From Acetobacter nitrogenifigens DSM 23921 = NBRC 105050 (lineage in GTDB: Bacteria; Pseudomonadota; Alphaproteobacteria; Acetobacterales; Acetobacteraceae), in the NCBI RefSeq assembly GCF_000429165.1, contig NZ_AUBI01000001.1, positions 372,001 through 436,000 on the forward strand: a stretch of 64,000 nucleotides of DNA. The letters are read 5' to 3'. The notes below the pieces were generated by a model, which searched no databases, was not told the origin of the DNA, and was given only the letters and a program-made list of their open reading frames with translations. Of this stretch, positions 32,321-39,506 are shown one piece after another; position 1 is the stretch's first letter; each line of letters starts with the position of its first letter. Position numbers and translations under genes: made by a program.

Positions 32321-32692
32321 TCAGTGCCTGCCGCCGCCATGCCCACCACCACCTGGGCCGCCTCCGTGGCCGCCACCACCCGGACCACCACCGCGCCCAC
32401 CTCCGCCGGGGCCGCCACCATGTCCGCCGCCACCGCCGAACCCGCCGCCCGGCCCGCCTCGGCCACCCGGGCCACCACCCGGGTGGCCGCCAAATCCGCG
32501 AGGGCCGCCACCACGATACGGTCCGACGCCGTAGCCCGGCCCCCAACCACCGCCCCAGCCACCGCCCCAGCCGCCGCCGCCATAATATCCACCACCGAAA
32601 TCATCGTAACCGACACCGACGCATCCAGAGAGCATACCAACGAGCCCAAGGGCGGCGACCAGTTTGATCTTTTTGCCAGTCAACACGCTCAT
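32321..32692 (-). CDS. Glycine-rich lipoprotein
   Basis: 123 residues. The signal peptide ends in a lipobox LSGC at residues 21-24, so the protein should be lipid-anchored. After VGVGYDDFGGGYY the chain is nearly all Gly with Trp, Pro, Arg and His (GGGWGGGW; repeats of GGGPGGGGHGG). The gene therefore contains CCACCGCC-type low-complexity DNA, prone to slippage. Its ATG overlaps the stop of the VOC gene by 4 bases, which suggests coupling. No function can be given; His/Gly repeats could bind metal. Confidence 0.75.
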   Translation of the reverse strand: MSVLTGKKIKLVAALGLVGMLSGCVGVGYDDFGGGYYGGGGWGGGWGGGWGPGYGVGPYRGGGPRGFGGHPGGGPGGRGGPGGGFGGGGGHGGGPGGGGRGGGPGGGGHGGGPGGGGHGGGRH

Positions 32693-33630
32693 TTCGCTTC
32701 TCCGTCCACAGAGGCCTGGGCTTCCATAACGCCGAACACAGCGCCTGAGGGATCGGCCAAAATGGCGATCATGCTGTTGTTATGATCAAGATGCGGCTCA
32801 CTGATCACGCTGCCGCCAAGCTCCACCGCTTTTTTCGCGCTCTCAGCCACATTGTCGACATTGATGAAGCTGATCCAGCGCGCTGGCGCATCGGCGCTCA
32901 GACGTGGCGGCAGCGGGTTCACCGTAGCGCGCGCCGAGGCTTGTGAGGAAAGTATGTAGCGCAGAGGGCCTTGCGACTCATCCTGCGTCCGAACCTCGTA
33001 TGAAAAAAGCTTCTGATAGAAGCCCGTGGCGTCTCTGGGCGCGCGCGTCAGCAACGCATTCCATATCCACTGCCCCTGAACGGCGGGGGCGTCAGAATCT
33101 TCCGGGTCGCCGCTGCTGGATTGCACGGCTGCGAACAACCCTCCCTGCGCGTCGGAAATAATCGCTTCGCGACCAATACCGGGAATGTCATGGGGCGCGA
33201 ACATGATCGATCCACCCCATGTTTTCGCGGTTACAACCAATTGATCGACGCTTGCAGTCGAAATGAAGGGAAGCCACAGCGGGGTGTGCCGCCCATCAAG
33301 GGGACGCTCGACCAGTCCAGCAACGCTTTTGCCGTTCACCGTCGCCTGCACGTAACGCCCGACTGAAACCAACGACTCCTTGAACGTCCACCCCAGAAGT
33401 TGCCCGTAAAAGCGTTCGGCCTGCACAATGTCAGGCGTGGTCAACTGTGCATATACGAACTTTCCGGGCATCGCCTTGTTCGTCGCAGGGACCGCCAACG
33501 GCAGGAAACTGTCTGCCGCGTGTGCGGCGTTAGCCAGACACAACGTTATCCCGACAGGCAGAGACAATACCAAGCGCCGCCAGTCAAACGTCTTCAACGC
33601 GCTGGTGGTTTTCCGGGAAAGAACTGGCAC
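32689..33630 (-). CDS. Exported VOC (glyoxalase/bleomycin-resistance fold) protein with two domains
   Basis: 313 residues. A signal peptide ends near AANAAHAADSF (about residue 40). Two VOC domains follow: one from GKFVYAQLTTPDIVQAERFYGQLLGW (about 56-170) and one from GQWIWNALLTRAPRDATGFYQKLFSYEV (about 187-305), with ADPSGAVFGVMEA at the end. The fold binds a metal in glyoxalases and dioxygenases, but exported double-VOC proteins have no known activity. It overlaps the Gly-rich lipoprotein gene by 4 bases. Relatives are often just called glyoxalase-like. Confidence 0.82.
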   Translation of the reverse strand: MPVLSRKTTSALKTFDWRRLVLSLPVGITLCLANAAHAADSFLPLAVPATNKAMPGKFVYAQLTTPDIVQAERFYGQLLGWTFKESLVSVGRYVQATVNGKSVAGLVERPLDGRHTPLWLPFISTASVDQLVVTAKTWGGSIMFAPHDIPGIGREAIISDAQGGLFAAVQSSSGDPEDSDAPAVQGQWIWNALLTRAPRDATGFYQKLFSYEVRTQDESQGPLRYILSSQASARATVNPLPPRLSADAPARWISFINVDNVAESAKKAVELGGSVISEPHLDHNNSMIAILADPSGAVFGVMEAQASVDGEAK

Positions 33631-33896
33631 AGCAAACGCTCCTGTTTAGCGAACGGTTAGACAGCCTAGACGATACGCCGACCTTATCCAGTCGTTAGCT
33701 AGACTCAAAATCTATCATGGTCGCAGCCTGCTACAAAACGCGCTTCGGATTAGCTCGTATTGATGCGGCCAATCGACAGATTTTTAGTCGCTTTCCAGAA
33801 GTATGCACAACACAAATCCTCGCAGATATTTTATCAATATAATCGAGAAAAAACGGGGATTTTATCTGATTCTACCGTTTATTGTTACAGTTATTT

Positions 33897-34319
33897 TTAA
33901 ATTTCTAGATTTTTATATCTATCGGAATAATATGCACCAGAACCAGGAGCGCCTCGCCACAACGGAAGAGCTTCCTCCAAAGAAGCCGACACACACTTTA
34001 GCTCATCATTCGATGGGGAGTATTCAGCCTTCTCACCAAGATAGGTTAATATTTTCCAAAATTTAGCGAATTTTGGGTCAAGAATAAGTGAGACTCTTAT
34101 TGTCTCATCGTTAATTACCTCATCTATCGCATAAGCGACAGCTTCAAAATTCCCTTTTCTTAAAACAAGAGTACGCATACCAACGACGGGGCTGGTTTTT
34201 GTCCACATTATTACAACCCCCTGGTCCGATTCCATCGCAGGCCTAACTTCTGGCTTTTTCATCGGATACGGGTTGTCCAATTTTCCCCAAATCATTCCTT
34301 GCGCAAGGCGCCACTTCAT
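33897..34319 (-). CDS. Hypothetical protein (140 aa) in AT-rich island
   Basis: 140 residues from the ATG at 34319 (MKWRLAQGMIWGKL); a frame-open ATG at 34355 would add 12 residues. The product has balanced composition with several Trp and Lys-rich strands and looks like a globular cytosolic protein; no signal peptide. Lower GC than the flanks. I do not recognise the family. Size, isolation and location beside IS debris fit a horizontally gained orphan gene, possibly an immunity-type protein, but that is conjecture. It faces away from the VOC promoter region. Confidence 0.6.
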   Translation of the reverse strand: MKWRLAQGMIWGKLDNPYPMKKPEVRPAMESDQGVVIMWTKTSPVVGMRTLVLRKGNFEAVAYAIDEVINDETIRVSLILDPKFAKFWKILTYLGEKAEYSPSNDELKCVSASLEEALPLWRGAPGSGAYYSDRYKNLEI

Positions 34320-34503
34320 CTGGTTACTTTCTTTTTTTCGAGTTATGCCGAGCAACGATCTATTTTAAGTTTCTGGCCACCACCCCAAAACTCACAGTTA
34401 AGTTATAATATTGACATCCCCTGCTCTCTTATTGACTACTTCAAACATAAGTTATCCATAGAGAATTTAGAAGAATTATGCGTCAATACATCAGGTTCAG
34501 AAC

Positions 34504-35274
34504 TCAGAACAAGAACAAGAACAAGAACAAGAACAAGAACAAGAAGGTTGCAGCGAGGCAGATTGCCGAGAAGAAGACGGTCGGGCATCTGTCATAGCGT
34601 GTTGCGACCCACCCCCAGTCTTTGAGCCTGCTGAACATGATCTCGATACGGTTGGGTCGTTTGTATTTCCGTTTGTCGTATTTTACCGGTTTCCCGTGGG
34701 ATTTCCGTCCCGGAATGCAGGGCTTGATCCCTTTCTCCTCTAGGGCACTCCCGATCCAGTTATCGTCATAGCCCCGGTCTGTCAGCATCCAGTCGGCTGG
34801 TGGGAGACTGTCCGGATGGGCAGCGGCGCCGACGTAATCACTGATCTGACCTGCTGTCATGAAGAAGTCGAGCGGACGTCCGTTCCGGTCGCTGACGGCT
34901 ATTCGCATCCCGCCTTTGGTGGCCCAATCAGACGGCCTGGAGCCCCTTTTTCAACCGCAGGCTCGAAGCTGTGCGATGTGCCTTGAGATAGGTCGCATCA
35001 ATTATGATTGTCTGAAGCTCCACCTTGCCGGTAGCCAGTCCTTCCATCATGCGGATGAATATTCCCATGGCACTCTAGCGCTTCCAGCGGTTGTCGAGCG
35101 TCTTGTGTGGACCGTATTCCCGGGGTGCATCAGCCAGCGCAGACCTTTTCGGTTCACGAAAATGATCCCGCTCAACACACGACGGTCATCAACGCGAGGT
35201 TTGCCATGGCTCTTCGGGAAAAAGGGTCGCAGACGATCCATCTGCTCGCCCGTCAGCCAATACAGGTCTCTCAT
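34504..35274 (-). pseudogene. IS5-family transposase, frameshifted
   Basis: N-terminus at 35274: MRDLYWLTGEQMDRLRPFFPKSHGKPRVDDRRVLSGIIF. The frame then shifts near 35,135; the correct frame reads DAPREYGPHKTLDNRWKR, stop, MGIFIRMMEGLATGKVE and IIIDATYLKAHRTASSLR. A second shift near 34,920 precedes AVSDRNGRPLDFF, LTDRGYDDNWIG and RIEIMFSRLKDWGWVATRYDRCP. These are the DDE transposase blocks of IS5-family elements. At least two frameshifts and one nonsense codon (TAG for Trp) inactivate it. The C-terminus is replaced by Phe-Leu repeats from a hexanucleotide array. Imperfect end repeats may be GGTTCAGAACTC (34494) and GGCTCAGGATCC (about 35,324-35,335, minus). Confidence 0.85.
34507..34551. 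repeat. Hexanucleotide tandem repeat (GAACAA)7
   Basis: Seven exact units of GAACAA run from 34507 to 34548, followed by a partial unit. On the minus strand they encode the Phe-Leu tail of the transposase pseudogene. Such arrays change length by slippage. Confidence 0.95.
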
Positions 35275-35399
35275 CTTCAGTTTCCTCAAGGAGCCTGAAT
35301 CACATCCTGCTGCCCACATCAATGGATCCTGAGCCTAAAGCAAATATCTTAACAATCTGATCCTCTTAAAATGTCAAAAAAATTACCAAAAAACTGCCA

Positions 35400-35690
35400 C
35401 TACAGATATTTATATATATCTCCCCCAAGGTCATTACTATCACCGTGAATTTCTCGGCCCGTTTTTTTTAAAAAATCGATTATACGCAACCCCACTTGTA
35501 CCCTCTCATTCATAATATCTACACCTACCTGTACCTGTTCATCCGATTCATCTTCGGGATTGTAGCTTTCTCCTAATTTTTTGAACTTGATCACCAAATC
35601 TCTGTGCTCTCTCCACAAATAAACAGAGATTATTTCCCCCTCATCTTTTGGCATGTTTGTGTACGGAATTTTTACCGTTGGTTTTTGCAT
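35400..35690 (-). CDS. Hypothetical acidic protein (96 aa) in AT-rich island
   Basis: 96 residues with a good ribosome site (AAGGTGGG, about 6 bases before the ATG at 35690). The product is acidic (PKDEGEIIS, PEDESDEQVQ) and soluble, with no signal peptide. GC content is well below that of flanking genes. No recognised family. It lies between the IS5 pseudogene and the M16 peptidase gene, reading in the same direction as both. A cargo or relic of horizontal transfer is likely. Confidence 0.6.
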   Translation of the reverse strand: MQKPTVKIPYTNMPKDEGEIISVYLWREHRDLVIKFKKLGESYNPEDESDEQVQVGVDIMNERVQVGLRIIDFLKKTGREIHGDSNDLGGDIYKYL

Positions 35691-35765
35691 TTTTTACCCA
35701 CCTTAGGGTCTTTTAAAGGTGTAATTATTGGATAATAAAGAAAATCGTCACTAAATTAAGTCCCC

Positions 35766-38501
35766 TCACCAATGCGGCGAGGGGCCCTTAACAATCTCCG
35801 CCAGATCAGCCGGACGCACCCACTTCCTGAACGCCGCCTGCACGTCCGCCGCGGTCGCATCGTAATACTTACGCGCGGCAATATCAGGCGTGTTCAGCGG
35901 TAGACCGAGTTGCGTCAGATGCAAATATTCCCCGGCGATAGCGCCTAGGCTGGCACGCGCCAGAGGCAGGCTGCGCAGCAACGCCGATTTCGCCAGCACC
36001 AGTTCATCGTCCGTCACAGGCGCCGTCTGCATCGCCTTGATGTCGCGCATCGCGGCCTCACGAGCCGGACCGACCTTGTCCGGGTCGGCGCCATAAGACA
36101 CGGAGTACGCGCCGCGTGTGCGTCCCCATTCGAAACTGCTGCTCACCGAATAGACATATCCGGTTTTCACGCGCAGATCGCGATACAGGCGCGATGAGAA
36201 CCCGCCACCCAGAACCTCGTTCCCAAGCGTCAGGAAGAAATGATCGGGGTTCGCGGCGGTAAGCCCCAGGCTCTCCGGCAGGATCACCGTATCCTGCACA
36301 TTGCTCTTGTCCGGCACATTGGCGCGCGACGTCTTGCTGTCGGGGCGCGTCGGCAGATCGACCTGCGGCTTCGGCCCTTCCGCCGCCCAGCCACCGAACG
36401 TCTTCTCCACGACTTCACGCGCCTGCTCGGGCGTCACGTCGCCGGTGACGACGATGGTCGTCAGGTCCGGACGCCACGCGGCTTTATAATACGCATGCAC
36501 GTCATCAAGTTTTAGCGCCATAATCGTCTGCGGCGTAGCCTGTCGCAGGGTCGGATCATGCGGAGGCGAGATCGCGGCTTCCACGGCGCGGTCAAACAGA
36601 TATCCCGGCGACTGAAGCTGCCCTTCCTGCTCCTGCGCGGTCTGCTGGCGCACGATCTGGAAGTATTGTTCCGGGAACGCCGGATGCAGTTCATTTTCGG
36701 CGAGCAGCGCCATACCTTCCGCGAACTTCGAAGACGGCACGCGAAGGGAGAATCCTGCGCCCGCGCTTTCCCACGCAGGCACTTCGTCGAGCGCCTTGCG
36801 GAAGGCCAGACGGTCATGGCTTGTGGTGCCATAGCTGAACAACGTTTCAGTAATATCCGCGACGCCTTCCTTACCCTTTGGCTCCTGAAGATCAGAGTTG
36901 CCGCGCACCATCCCGTTGACTTCAACCGTCTGGCTGACATGCGCCGGATGTACGATCAGGGTCAGACCATTCGGCAACGTGGACACGACCGGGGCGAGCG
37001 CGGGCGGCGGCACATCGAGTTTTTTCAGCGCGGCTTCCGCCCAGTCGGGCAGCTTCACCGGCTTGTCAGGAGCGGAGGCGAAGGACTCCGCCCCGCCGAA
37101 CCCGCCGCCTGCGACCGGCTTGCCGGAGTTTTCGGGCGTCAGGATCGCCGTCACGGCCCGCGCGGGGTCAAGAAGCTTCTGCGCCAGTGCATTGACCGCC
37201 TCCGGCGTCACTGCGTTATAGGCGGCGATCATGTCGTCTGGTGCGGACAACCCCTTGAAGGCCAGCGCCTGAGACCAGCTTTCGGCCAGACCGCTGACAG
37301 AATTGGCGGTAAAGCCAAGCTGCGCAATCTCCTTGCGCTTGGCGGCCTCGACCAGATCGGCGGGAACCCCGTGCTGACGGATGTCCGCCAGAACGTCGCG
37401 CATATAACCGAGCGCCTTGTTGGAATCTCCGCCTTTGGGGAATCCTGCGAGCGCCAGTCCGAATCCTGTCTGTTTTTTCGGAGCGAATTCAAAACTGGCG
37501 AACAGCGCCTTGCCGGTCGGGCCGAGCTGATAAAGCGCCCCACGCTGGCTCGCCAGCACGTCGGACAGGATATCGGCGGCGGCGAACTCCTTCGCCGTCA
37601 GGCCGGGCATCGGAAACGCTATGGTGGCGAAGCCGATCGGGTAATCCGTAGGAAACGACAGGGTGCGGGCTGGCGCTGGCGCGGGAGAAACCGGTTTGCG
37701 TTCCGGCAGCGTTTTGCGCGGAATGGCGCCGAAGATCGATTTGACCTTCTCCAGAGTCGCCTGCGGATCGACATCGCCCGCGATCACAAGGATCGCATTG
37801 TTCGGCGCATACCATTTCTCGTAGAAATCACGCAGAAGCTTTGCGTCAGTCTTGTCGAAAGACGGCCGCGTTCCCAACGCATCGTGCGCATAGGGCGTGT
37901 CCTGGAAAAGGATCGACTGAAGCTGCGAGATATAGCGGTAAGCCGGACTTGAAAGATCCCGCGAAACCTCCTGCTCAATCGCGCCGCGCTCCTTGTCCCA
38001 GTCCGCCTGCGAGAGAGTCAGACCGTTCATACGCAACGCCTCGATGCGCAACGTGACGTCCAGATCCTCGGCGGGGGCCGTGTAGAAATACTGGGTCACG
38101 TCCTCGGTCGTGTCAGCGTTGTAACTGCCGCCCAGACGTGCGCCCAGCGCCGCGAGCTGATCCTTGTCGAGCCCGTCGGAGCCGCGGAACATCATGTGCT
38201 CAAGGGCGTGCGCCGTTCCGGGGAAACCGTCCGGCGCTTCGGCAGAGCCGACCAGATAGTTCAGTTCCGTGGTGACGACGGGAGCCAGACGATCCGGCAC
38301 GATGACGACGCGTAATCCGTTGGGCAACGTCGCCTGCAACGCGCGGTCGGCGCTGGTGGCGAGAGGCGCCGCCTGTGATGCGCCCGCCATAAAAGGGCTG
38401 GTCGCCACGGCGCAAACAGCGCCCTGGCCGACAAGGGCGGCGCCAGACAGCAGCGCAGCGCGCAACAAGGGATGAACCGCGTGCGGAAAGCGAAAGGTCA
38501 T
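35766..38501 (-). CDS. Exported M16 (pitrilysin) zinc metallopeptidase, double domain
   Basis: 911 residues. A signal peptide covers about the first 45 residues (LLRAALLSGAALVG ... ASQAAPLA). The first M16 domain has the inverted zinc motif HALEH at 98-102 and a downstream Glu region (KERGAIEQEV). The second half, from about residue 500 (STLPNGLTLIVHPAH), is an M16 domain without the zinc motif, as in other two-domain bacterial members. It would degrade peptides in the periplasm. An SDR gene starts upstream with only 60 bases between. The end overlaps a CCCCTC/GAGGGG hairpin followed by T-rich DNA. Confidence 0.93.
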   Translation of the reverse strand: MTFRFPHAVHPLLRAALLSGAALVGQGAVCAVATSPFMAGASQAAPLATSADRALQATLPNGLRVVIVPDRLAPVVTTELNYLVGSAEAPDGFPGTAHALEHMMFRGSDGLDKDQLAALGARLGGSYNADTTEDVTQYFYTAPAEDLDVTLRIEALRMNGLTLSQADWDKERGAIEQEVSRDLSSPAYRYISQLQSILFQDTPYAHDALGTRPSFDKTDAKLLRDFYEKWYAPNNAILVIAGDVDPQATLEKVKSIFGAIPRKTLPERKPVSPAPAPARTLSFPTDYPIGFATIAFPMPGLTAKEFAAADILSDVLASQRGALYQLGPTGKALFASFEFAPKKQTGFGLALAGFPKGGDSNKALGYMRDVLADIRQHGVPADLVEAAKRKEIAQLGFTANSVSGLAESWSQALAFKGLSAPDDMIAAYNAVTPEAVNALAQKLLDPARAVTAILTPENSGKPVAGGGFGGAESFASAPDKPVKLPDWAEAALKKLDVPPPALAPVVSTLPNGLTLIVHPAHVSQTVEVNGMVRGNSDLQEPKGKEGVADITETLFSYGTTSHDRLAFRKALDEVPAWESAGAGFSLRVPSSKFAEGMALLAENELHPAFPEQYFQIVRQQTAQEQEGQLQSPGYLFDRAVEAAISPPHDPTLRQATPQTIMALKLDDVHAYYKAAWRPDLTTIVVTGDVTPEQAREVVEKTFGGWAAEGPKPQVDLPTRPDSKTSRANVPDKSNVQDTVILPESLGLTAANPDHFFLTLGNEVLGGGFSSRLYRDLRVKTGYVYSVSSSFEWGRTRGAYSVSYGADPDKVGPAREAAMRDIKAMQTAPVTDDELVLAKSALLRSLPLARASLGAIAGEYLHLTQLGLPLNTPDIAARKYYDATAADVQAAFRKWVRPADLAEIVKGPSPHW

Positions 38502-38561
38502 GACGTGAGCTAATCCCTCTACCTGTAGCGGCAGGGATCATGCAGCCTCACGGCCACGCTG

Positions 38562-39389
38562 TCACCTTGGCGCGCGGGCGGTCGGGCAGCTGCGGCGTAC
38601 GCCGCGCCCCCCCAGATAGGTCAACAACGGCAGTGAAAGGCGTAACAGGCCCGGCGCAAGCATGCAGAGCTTCCCGAACAGCCCGTCGAGCGCGGGCCTG
38701 AACCGCTCTCCCCCGGGTCGCCTCAGCGTTTCCATGACGGTGGCGGCGATTTCTTCGGGGCGAGCTGGCGCGCTGACATAGTTCAGCACCGATCCTCCAC
38801 CCGCCATTTCGTCTCGCAGCATGGTCGTATCGACGGCGCCGGGGAAGATCGACGACACGGCGATTTTTCTACGTCGCGCCTCCAGCGACAGAGAGAGCGC
38901 GAAACTACGCAAACCCGCCTTGGTCGCGGCGTACACGGCGCTTCCGGCAAGCGGCATGACCGCCGCCATCGAATTGATGAACACGACATGGCCCCCGCAC
39001 GGAATCGACGCCATCAGCCGCGAGGTGAGCAATATAGGGGCCACGAGATTGACCGAGACCTGTCGTTCAACGTCGTCCTGCCTCAGCGCATCGACTGCAG
39101 CAGGCGTGATGACCCCCGCGCAATGAATCAGGACATTAACGTTCTTGCCCGCAGCGACCAGCTGCTCCGCGGCAGAAACAATCTGCGCCGTGTCCGTAAG
39201 ATCGCACGGCATATGCGAAACGCCCTCACGGACAAGCGCAGGAGGTGAACGACGGGACACGACGACGACGTCATAGCCCGCATCCGCCAGACGCGAAGCG
39301 ATCACGGCGCCGATTCCGCCAGACCCACCCGTCACAACAGCCAATGGCCGTTCGCTTCTTCCGTCCTCCCGGGCCGTGGCCATATCCAT
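38562..39389 (-). CDS. Short-chain dehydrogenase/reductase
   Basis: 275 residues. NAD(P)-binding TGGSGGIGAVIA near residue 21, CAGV (residue 90 region), and the Ser-Tyr-Lys site VFINSMAAVMPLAGSAVYAATKAG. The C-terminus has a hydrophobic stretch LAPGLLRLSLPLLTYLG, seen in SDRs that attach to membranes. The substrate cannot be inferred. It is upstream of the M16 peptidase gene in the same direction. RBS evidence is weak; Met1 and Met3 are both possible starts. Confidence 0.88.
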   Translation of the reverse strand: MDMATAREDGRSERPLAVVTGGSGGIGAVIASRLADAGYDVVVVSRRSPPALVREGVSHMPCDLTDTAQIVSAAEQLVAAGKNVNVLIHCAGVITPAAVDALRQDDVERQVSVNLVAPILLTSRLMASIPCGGHVVFINSMAAVMPLAGSAVYAATKAGLRSFALSLSLEARRRKIAVSSIFPGAVDTTMLRDEMAGGGSVLNYVSAPARPEEIAATVMETLRRPGGERFRPALDGLFGKLCMLAPGLLRLSLPLLTYLGGRGVRRSCPTARAPR

Positions 39390-39506
39390 ATCCCTGCTCG
39401 CGCCCCGCGGTCATTCGACGCCGCAAACCCGCCTTACCCCGGAGTGTTTACGACCAAGAAGGTCATCGCGGTATCGTGCAACGCGATACAGCCCCATGAA
39501 ATTTCG

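Noticed and set aside
33803-34066. 87-codon plus-strand frame in the AT-rich island with a hydrophobic stretch
   Set aside because: Overlaps a better-composed minus-strand gene (33897-34319), lacks a ribosome site; its second half looks like antisense of that gene.
34507-34551. Tandem hexamers considered as a possible CRISPR-like array
   Set aside because: Units are contiguous with no spacers and no cas genes are present; it is a simple repeat.
36558-37952. 464-codon plus-strand open frame opposite the M16 peptidase gene
   Set aside because: Shadow frame; the minus-strand protein has a signal peptide and an HxxEH motif, this one nothing.
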